Below, piece by piece: positions 56,495 to 64,000 of a DNA stretch of 64,000 nt (position 1 is the first letter of the stretch; the number at the start of each line of letters is the position of its first letter). A model generated the notes under the pieces. It worked only from the letters and a program-made list of their open reading frames with translations. It ran no database searches and had not been told where the DNA came from. This DNA comes from Dromiciops gliroides (Eukaryota; Chordata; Mammalia; Microbiotheria; Microbiotheriidae), in NCBI RefSeq assembly GCF_019393635.1, contig NC_057866.1:4304223-4368222 (forward strand), written 5' to 3'. The position numbers and the translations under genes were made by a program.

Positions 56495-56735
56495 TCTAGA
56501 CTGAAGTGGTGGAAAGAGCTTTGCAGTGGGAGTCAGGACCATGGATTGGAGGCTGAGTTGTGCTGCTTACTGTCTGTAAGGTTGGGGGCAAATCACTGAA
56601 TTAAATACCTCTGTGGGCCTCCTTAGTGTAGATGAAGCTCACAGCCCAGAGTAACAAAGCTAGTACTTGATTGAGGCAGGATTCACACTCAAGTTTTCCT
56701 GACTGCAAGGGCTGCACTCTGTGCTCAGAGGCTAT
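56495..56735. repeat. MIR fragments, two orientations
   Basis: Forward GTGGTGGAAAGAGCTTTGC with GTTGGGGGCAAATCACTG, then reversed CAGGATTCACACTCAAG. Confidence 0.55.
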
Positions 56736-57004
56736 CTACAAAAACAAACAAAAATCACCCTCACTAAAAGAGATCTCAAAACTTGGTTGGGTTTTCCCCC
56801 CAAGTTCCATTGATCTCTCAATCCCATATTTCTCTGGGACCTGCTCACCTATTTTTAAACCTATTCTTGATGTTGTCTTTCAAAAAAAATGGGTAAATGT
56901 CCTATTCCCTATAGTCAGGTTATTCACCCACACACAAACATTGCCAAGTACCTACTTTGAGTGTGCAAACACACACACACACACAGTGTATATCTCTGGG
57001 TAGA

Positions 57005-57100
57005 ACATAAGCTCTCTTGAGAACAGGGATCATTTAATTTTTTGTCTTTGTATTTCCAATACCTAGCAGAGTCCCTGGCACACAGTAGGCACTTACTGAG
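57005..57100 (+). repeat. L2 LINE 3' end
   Basis: AGAACATAAGCTCTCTTGAG, TTGTCTTTGTATTTCC, CACACAGTAGGCACTTACTG. Confidence 0.75.
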
Positions 57101-57104
57101 TACC

Positions 57105-58470
57105 TCAGAAGGAGAGACACTGCTGCCTTTGAAAAACATCAATTTCCTTGCTCTGAGAATCCTATTCAAATAAGATTGGCTCCTGGGGGTAGTGACCCTC
57201 CATCCTGGCTGGGCCTAGGGGGCTTCAGCTTCTTGTGACCCCCAGCTGAGGTCACTCTGGGAGGTCTTGTTCCTTCACACAGCTTGGAAGAGTTAGAAGA
57301 GGGCTGGGCTTTATTATTCGCTTCTTCCCTCAACATGCTTGCTGTTTGTTGTATTTCCTGGTACTGGTCCTTGTGGCTTTGACCTGACTGCCCCCACCCC
57401 AATCTGATCATGAGCTTAGGGGCCGAGCCAGGTTCTCTTCATACCCCTCATCTTCCTTTTCCTTCTGCTTGTGCTCGGGTGATGGGAGCCAGGCTCGTCT
57501 GTCTGGGTGACTGGTTTTGCTCCTTTCTCACTGGGCCAGTCATGGGGCCAGACTTTTTAGCTCTCGATATTATTGCCTGCCCTTCATCCTAAGCAGACTT
57601 ATTAATCATAGCAGGACAAATCCAGTGAATGCTTTTGTTCTCTAAGATTGTTAAAACCAGCTGGCAAGAAAGCCTCTGACCCAGCGACTGCGCTGGTGAC
57701 GGTCACTGCCATTACAACAAAAGGATTTTTGCATGAAGTGATGGACAAGTGTGTTCATCTGATTTTGATTTTTTTTCCAGTCTCATCTCTAGGGACTCTG
57801 TCCCCTCTGCTTTTCAATGAATGCCTGAAGCCCCAAAGAATGAAAAACTGGAATTACCTGTTAAGAGAAGATGGCTGCCCGACAGCCCCTGGCACTCAGT
57901 CTAGCTGGCTCAGACCATTTCAAGAAAACACAGTGGGCACAGTTTTGAAAAACAGGCTGTCGTCAGTGTGAGAAAAGGTGGGCATTCATTGTCCCTTTCA
58001 GCTCACTCCTGAGGCGGCAGGACAGAGCAGCCAGAGGGCTGGCCTTGGAGCCTGGAAGCCTGATTTAGGTCCAACCTCTGACATCTCTCTGTACCCTAGT
58101 TAACTTCTTAGTGGACCAGGAAACTGTCTAAAGTTCTAAGTTATAAAGAGAAGATCTGGCTTCTCCTCTCCCCCCTCTGCTGCCTGCTGGCCCTGGGACT
58201 TGGGACAAGTGGGGGAATGGGAGCATCGTCCCCAGAATTTGACGAACTTAAAGAAGGCCTGGCTTTGGGGCCCCAGGTCTGCAAAGGCCAGTGCCTAGGT
58301 CCCCTGAACAGCTGCTTAGGTGCCCACTTTGTGCATGGTCCTGCCCCAGCCAAAGCCTGATTTTAGGAAGCAGGTTGTTTGATAGGTCGCACTGAAAGCC
58401 TCCCTCACTGTGATCTGTGCATCTTATTTTTACAACGTTACTAAATGTACAATTTAAAATGTAAAAAGTG
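57105..58470. other. Intron-like unique stretch
   Basis: 57600-57965 reads as low-repeat DNA with a 107-codon frame and a TTTTTTTTCCAG acceptor-like site at 57779, but no matching coding motif. It may be conserved non-coding DNA. No other feature supported. Confidence 0.3.
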
Positions 58471-58489
58471 CAATTTGTTAAGCTTACAA

Positions 58490-58615
58490 GTTAAGTCAGT
58501 AAGCATTCATTAAGCACTTACTGTATGCCCGACACTGTGCTAAGAGTTGGAGATTCAAATAGAAGCAAAAAGACAGTCTCTGATTTCAAGGGGCTCATAT
58601 TTCAATGGGGAAAGA
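58490..58615 (-). repeat. L2 3' end
   Basis: CATTCATTAAGCACTTACTG, GACACTGTGCTAAGAGTTGG, AAGACAGTCTCTGATTTCAAG. Confidence 0.72.
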
Positions 58616-59309
58616 TAAATAGTTAAGCCCGATAATACAACTATATTTTTGCAAGTCCCTTCAACCTATGACTGCTCATGGCTCAAATTCCTGTAGCCTT
58701 TAGGCCCTGCCAAGTGGCTTAAAGAGATGATGTCCTTTGGTGCCCTCCCCGCTTCCCTCTGCAGCCTCCTGGCTGCCCGGGCTTTCTTCAAGGTTCCGAT
58801 GAATCCCTGCTTCAGAATGAAGCCTTTATGGCTCGCCCAGGGCCTTCCCTCTGTGAATTCATCCCTCTGTCTGTCCGTGGTTGTCCATAGATGTTTGCAG
58901 CTTGTCTTCCCCATTAGATGGTTACCTCCTCAAGGGCAGGAATTGTCATTGCCACATGGTCAGCACTCCATGAATAGTCCAGTTTTCCTGGTTCTGCTCT
59001 AGCCTTCTCCACACCGTTCAAGGTCACCGGTTGGGTCTCAGCCACTAGGTGCTTAGAGGTTGGATTGGACCCCGGGGCAGCCCCCCGCTTCTAGTGTTCT
59101 CCCACATCGGGAGGGCCAGCTGGACAAGCTTGGAACAGCCTTCCAAAGGTCACTCTCCAGGGCCCGTGGGCCTAGCTCGGAGACAGCCCTTTCCACACTC
59201 TTGATGCATCATTGGACAACTTGAGGCTGGCACACAATCAGCATGAGGTAGATGTAGGTCTCTGTGGTGTATGGGGGGAGGCCAGGGATCGGCTGAGTCT
59301 TGTAATGAA

Positions 59310-59548
59310 TAATAACCATACTCACTAGCAGTTCTCTGCTGTGTTGTGGTTGTAAAATGATTTAACTATATCACTCGTGATCCTCCCAGCAAAGTAGGTG
59401 CTGTTGTTGTCTCCATTGTACAAAAGAGGACATTGAGGCAGGTAGAATTCAAGGGACTTGCCCAAGTAAGTGTTCAAGTCAGGATTTGAACTCAGATCTT
59501 ACAGACTCCAAATCTGGCACGTTATCCACCATGCCACCTTGCTGCTTA
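59310..59548 (-). repeat. MIR/Ther1 SINE
   Basis: Reverse: GTGATCCTCCCAGCAAAG, CTCCATTGTACAAAAGAGG, GGATTTGAACTCAGATC, CATGCCACCTTGCTGC. Confidence 0.8.
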
Positions 59549-60056
59549 CCTAAGACTATATGGAGTCACTGACATAGGGAGGTGGTGGTTATGTTAAGAT
59601 GGGCTCAGCTTGGATGCTGTCACTGTTGTGGGAATGACCTTGACAGAAGCTACTGTTATCCTGCGGGAGGGGAGAATAACGGGAAAGCCCTTTTGTCCAA
59701 GTTAGAAGGAAGAAAACACCAGCCTTCTGCCCTTTGACAACATTATGAACCTCTGAGCAAAGGCTTCCATGCAAACTGAACTGTGACCATGAGCAAGGAT
59801 GACAACAAACTGCCCTTAATACGGAAGCTCGCTCGGCTGGGGCCCATCCTTCAGCCCTAAAATATCAGCAGGGCCCCGAGTTCAAGCTGGGCTGGCCCCG
59901 CCTCTCTAAGATTCCCTCAATATGGCATCCCAGCTGGCAAGGAGAAAGTATCAGCAGCAGCTTGAGGGCCCTGTGTTGGCCAATGAGAAAGATCACTAAG
60001 CTCTCAGCCCAACCAGTAATTCTGAGTACCCTCCCATGTGAGAGTGTACATTCTGG

Positions 60057-60213
60057 GTTTTTTGTTTTTTTTAGTGAGGCAATGGGGGTTAAGTGACTTG
60101 CCCAGGGTCACACAGCTAGTAAGTGTTAAGTGTCTGTGGTCGGATTTGAACTCAGGTCTTCCTGACTCCAGGGCCAGTGCTCTTTCCACTGCAGCGCCAC
60201 CTAGCTGCCCCTA
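60057..60213 (-). repeat. Marsupial CORE-SINE, subfamily B
   Basis: Reverse copy, T/G tail and GTGAGGCAATGGGGG to CACCTAGCTGCCCC. The target repeat GAGTGTACATTCTGG flanks both sides exactly. Confidence 0.95.
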
Positions 60214-60539
60214 GGGAGTGTACATTCTGGAAAGACCCTCCACCGATGTTCTTAGCCAGTCCTTTCTCAAGGTCTGCATTGGAGGCTGGGCGCAGCCAAT
60301 GAGCTTCCTCATCTGCCTGGGCTGGTTGGGATCCATCCGTATCAGTCTTGGGCAGCAGCAGCTCCTTAACTTCATGCTAAGTCATGGAGGGCTCCCAGGT
60401 GGAGGTTAATCTGTTGCTCCTGGTCCAGGAAGGACAAAGGCTTCTTCCACCAATGAAGACCTTTGAAGCACCAGAATATTAAAAGTAGACAGCAAGGATC
60501 ACAGAGTGGGAGCTTCTCTCTTCTCTTCTCCCTCCCCCC

Positions 60540-60660
60540 TCCCCATTTTATAGATGAAAAAACTGAGGCCTATGGAAGGGAAGTTATGTGTTCAAGGTTG
60601 TTGAAGCAATAAGAATTAGAGGCAGGATTTAAACTCAGGTCCTCTGACTTCAGAGGAGAG
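60540..60660 (-). repeat. MIR fragment
   Basis: CCCCATTTTATAGATG, AGGATTTAAACTCAGGTCC. Confidence 0.6.
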
Positions 60661-60721
60661 GCTAGTTTGAGTCCTACACCAGCAGACCTAGGATTAGGCC
60701 TTCCAGGCCATTGGCTAGGAA

Positions 60722-60975
60722 GGAAAAAGCATTTATTAAGCACTGACTATGTGCCAGGCACTATGCTAAGCACTCTACAAATATCTCCTTTGATCCTCAC
60801 ACCAGTTCTGGGAGGGAGGTTTTATTGTCATCCCCATTTTTCAGTTGAGGAAACTGAGATGGATAGGTTGAGTGACTTGCCCAGGGTCTCATAGGAAGGG
60901 TCCTAGCCTGAATTTGAACTCAAGTCTTCCTGACTCCAGGCCTGGTGCTCTGTGGAGCCCCCTAGTTGCCTCCAG
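60722..60975 (-). repeat. MIR/Ther1 SINE, nearly full length
   Basis: Reverse: GACTATGTGCCAGGCACTATG, CCCCATTTTTCAGTTGAGG, GACTTGCCCAGGGTCTCA, AATTTGAACTCAAGTC. Confidence 0.85.
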
Positions 60976-61589
60976 ACCAGAGTCTCAGTCTTATCCAGGA
61001 TGTAGACAAGGTTGGCAGTCTGAGAGGGTGTGGTGCAGTGGCCACCAGCCCCACACAGAGAGCCCCTGCATTGAGGACATTCCAGACCCACCAGAACACA
61101 GAGGAGTTCACCCACAGCAGATGCCCCTCCCAAAGATGCCAGTCGAGGCCTCTTCTGCTCCCCTACATGCTCAGTTAGCCATGGGTGTCACACTCCTGCC
61201 GAGGGGTGGGGCCTGTGCTGCTGTCACCTGGTCCTCTGGCCCTTGGCGGGGCCCTTTTTTTGGCCTCAGGCCGGCTCTGTGGGATGCAGGCGCCATGTTT
61301 GTGCTGCAGGAAACTGTAACCAGGGATGAGATACGAGTGTCTGCTTGGGGTTAATATTTGGCCTGGGTCAGAGGAGAGGAAATGCCTGCAAGCCAACAAC
61401 CCGTCCAGCTAGTTCTGGGAGGCCAAGGGTGAATGATCGATGCTTTATCTACTGTGCAATCTGCCCCCTGGAGCCCCTGCTCACCAGGGGGCTGGGGTCA
61501 CACGCAGCACTTGTCCTGGAGCCCCTTGAGGCCCACGGGGCTGGTCAGTTTTTGTTTCTTTGTGCCCTTCTCTTGAGCCTGTATATCTA

Positions 61590-61755
61590 TATTTTGTTAT
61601 TATTATTCCTACTGATATTAGCAGCTGTAAAATGTTTCAAGATTGGCAAAACGCTTTAACAATATTAGTTCACTTGATTCCCACAACATCCTCAGGAGGC
61701 AGATACAGTCATTAGCCCCATTGTACAGAGGAGTAAACCGAGGCTGAGAGAGGCC
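61590..61755 (-). repeat. MIR fragment
   Basis: GCAAAACGCTTTAACAATATTAG, CCCACAACATCCTCAGGAGG, CCCCATTGTACAGAGGAG. Confidence 0.65.
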
Positions 61756-62227
61756 ATGGAGACGACATTTAAAATGCATGGGATCAAAACATTCAGGATT
61801 CTTAGAGGCAGGTTTGTAATAGCTCTAAAGCATTTCTTCCAGCCAAAGCAACTCATAAAGCCACCAAAGTCAAAGGTGTTGGCGTCTAGGGCAGTGGAGG
61901 GAAGCCCCTCACCAACAGGTCCTTGGAAGGCGGAGGTGCTGGGGGCCCGGGTAGTACAAGCCTTCGTCAGATCCTTGGTCCTAGAGCTGGAAGACTTTAC
62001 TCCAACTGCCTCAATGCAGAGAGAAGGAAACTTCCGGGCAAAGCAGGCAGAGACCCTAGTCTTGCCCAAAGACACCATGGGAGCCATAGCCCAAGATCCT
62101 ACAGCCCAGCAGTAAGGGGCAGGACACAAAAGGAAGGGGCAGTCCCAGCTTGGGGCTGGATCATGGACTCATTCCTCAGACCCTCGTTCTGTGCAGGGCA
62201 GGAAGCGGGCCTTTGATTAAACTTACA

Positions 62228-62400
62228 GATGTGGAAAGACAATAGGATATGGAGCTGGGTTCAAATCCTGGTGCTGTCACTTCCTACCTGGGCGACCTTG
62301 GACAAGTCATCTTACCTTTTCTGGGTCTAGTTTCCTCAACTGGAAAATAAGGGGGTTAGAATCAATCAGCTCTAGGGCCCCTTCTCTCTCCAGATCTATG
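62228..62400 (+). repeat. MIR SINE
   Basis: Forward: GGTTCAAATCCTGGTGC, GGCGACCTTGGACAAG, GTTTCCTCAACTGGAAAATAAG. Confidence 0.7.
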
Positions 62401-62454
62401 GCATGGGACCTTTCCTACTTCAATGGGTTCTCATTCCCTCTTTTGGGGCCTCAA

Positions 62455-62583
62455 TTCCTTCTTCCTCCCTCCCTCCCTCCTTCATTCCTTCCCTCCTTCC
62501 TCCCTTCCTCCCTCACTTCTTCCCTCCCTCCATTCCTCTGTCCCTTCTTCCCTCCCTCCCTCCTTCCTTCCCTCCCTCCTTTC
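62455..62583 (+). repeat. (CCTT/CCCT)n repeat
   Basis: Imperfect pyrimidine-only tract of CCTCC, CTTCC and CCATT units. Confidence 0.9.
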
Positions 62584-62756
62584 ATTAAATATCATTTAAT
62601 GAAATTAATATTTGTTTCTAAAATGTTTGAATTCCAAACTCTCTGCCATCCTGCTCCCTCTCAGCTTCTCTTTCCCTATTTTGTCCAATGCAGAACACCC
62701 TTCTGCTGAGTTTTCTTAGAACTGGGTCGTCTTACACAGAGTGAGTGCTTAACAAA

Positions 62757-62809
62757 TACAGTGTCCCAAAAGTCTTGGTGCTGCCCTCAGACTTTTGGGA
62801 CAGCCTGTA
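62757..62809. mobile_element. Miniature mariner-like inverted-repeat element
   Basis: TACAGTGTCCCAAAAGTCT and AGACTTTTGGGACAGCCTGTA face each other across about 13 bp. The inverted repeats pair over most of their length and both ends are TA, as expected for a Tc1/mariner target. No transposase. The consensus family is unknown to me. Confidence 0.65.
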
Positions 62810-63464
62810 TCTGCTAGCCTGATTGAGGAGGCAGCACAGGATAAAGCAGCAAGGAGTGAGTGTAGTCAAGAACACCCTGCCCACATACGCCCTTCTCTGC
62901 AGATCTCCCCCGACTGAGGACTGGTCTCAACTCCTCTCTCCCTATTGAAGTTGCTTTGTAGAACCTAACTTTTATTTGTCTGGGTATGTGAAAGGCAGTG
63001 AGGAAGATCTTGTCCTCAAGGTTCCTGTGGCAGGTCTCACTGTGAGACCCTAGACAAGTCACTAGACTGCTCTGTGTCCCCAGACAACTCCCCGTGACTC
63101 TTGTTGAAAGACTGCACCTCACTGCCATCTGACTCCCAGCCTCACAGGTAGGAGGAAGGCGGGCACTATCCCCATTCTGAGATTCCCCTTGACTCACATC
63201 TCTCCTGGGAGCAGTAACATCCCCCTGGGAAGCCTGGACAGTGAAGCAGCCCCTGTGTGTGTGAGGGAGACGAGCCCTGCTCCTCCTTGGCTGCTAGAGA
63301 CATTTTCCTGGTGTGGATGGCTTTCCATTCATTTGAAATGCAAGCCTGCTGGGAAGGCTGAGGCGGATCGCAGGGATGGAATCCTCATTAAGGTTAGTGT
63401 GTAGATAAGGAGGCATCGACAGCCTCGATGCTTACGTAACACCAATCAGCCTTGGAACCCTGGA

Positions 63465-63602
63465 GACGCTGATTCATCTTACAGATGGGGAAACTGAGAC
63501 CCAGGGAGGGGAAGGGACTTGCCTAGGGTCACACAAGCAGGATGCTTCAGGGGTGGGGTTTGAACATAGGTCCTCTGACTCCTTCCACAATACCAAGTTG
63601 AT
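63465..63602 (-). repeat. MIR SINE
   Basis: CTTACAGATGGGGAAACTGAG, GACTTGCCTAGGGTCACAC, GGTTTGAACATAGGTCC. Confidence 0.75.
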
Positions 63603-63604
63603 TT

Positions 63605-63835
63605 GCTGGAAATGTGAGTCATCATTCATTTCTCAAATTCAACAAATGGTGATGGGCACTGTCCTAGGCACTGGGGTTCTGAAGAAAAAGAAAAGGAAAC
63701 TGTTCCCAATAGGGAGGTAACATTCCACTGAGAGGCTAGAAAGTGTACTCAGGGAGATACAAAATATAGACAGAAGAAGGACAAAGTTTCTCTGATAGAG
63801 GAGTCTACAGCCCCCCAACAATGGGCTGGAAGGGG
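63605..63835 (-). repeat. L2 3' end
   Basis: ATGGGCACTGTCCTAGGCACTGG and GGAAACTGTTCCCAATAGGG in the reversed order. Confidence 0.5.
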
Positions 63836-63917
63836 GCATCTGTTATGAGAAATGGCTCTGTAGTCTAGCTTGGAGCCAGCTTGGGGAATCTAAGAGCTGG
63901 TAGTGTGTAACTACTGC

Positions 63918-64000
<83 letters not shown>
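63918..64000 (+). repeat. (GT)n then (GA)n microsatellite running off the window
   Basis: A short GT run, then GA to the last base of the window. Confidence 0.97.

Noticed and set aside
59789-59860. Short frame MSKDDNKLPLIRKLARLGPILQP
   Set aside because: Only 23 codons, an average start context and no splice or promoter evidence.

Overview
The window is marsupial nuclear DNA, read from its repeats. About 25 copies of one tRNA-derived CORE-SINE lie on both strands. Their 5' part carries box A and box B of a pol III promoter, and their core is the motif around AGCTGTGTGACCCTGGGCAAG. I recognise these as the marsupial MAR1/WSINE1 group. With them are RTE-tailed SINEs (MAR4 type), MIR, L2, L3/CR1 and long marsupial-type L1 pieces. 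The species cannot be fixed; an Australian marsupial is my guess, not a demonstration. Most family names rest on my memory of consensus sequences, without an alignment.

Layout. 1-46.4 kb is intergenic or deep upstream DNA made mostly of repeats. 9.4-18.4 kb is a pile of minus-strand L1 pieces with SINEs, a MIR and an LTR inserted in them. An L1 5' UTR of the opposite strand follows, then a broken class I-like ERV end. 26.6-28.4 kb is an L3/CR1 LINE. 28.85-29.13 kb is a nearly full-length 7SL RNA pseudogene on the minus strand. 38.8-40.1 kb is another L1 piece. Large GGAA, TTCC and GA arrays lie at 28.5, 36.4, 38.2, 44.8, 46.4 and 63.9 kb.

46.4-49.4 kb is a two-part CpG island with GC boxes and two good splice donors. 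It is the only convincing host promoter here. It reads to the right into what is probably a long first intron filling the rest of the window. A short candidate second exon with an ATG lies at 53957-54031. I could not name the gene. AT-rich, homeodomain-like stretches inside and just after the island look like conserved regulatory DNA.

No full protein-coding gene is visible. Nearly all open frames are SINE, LINE or microsatellite translations. The best leads are the 7SL pseudogene, a 134-bp direct duplication with one mismatch (43148 and 45345), the CpG-island gene start with its AT-rich elements, and a 53-bp mariner-like miniature element at 62757.
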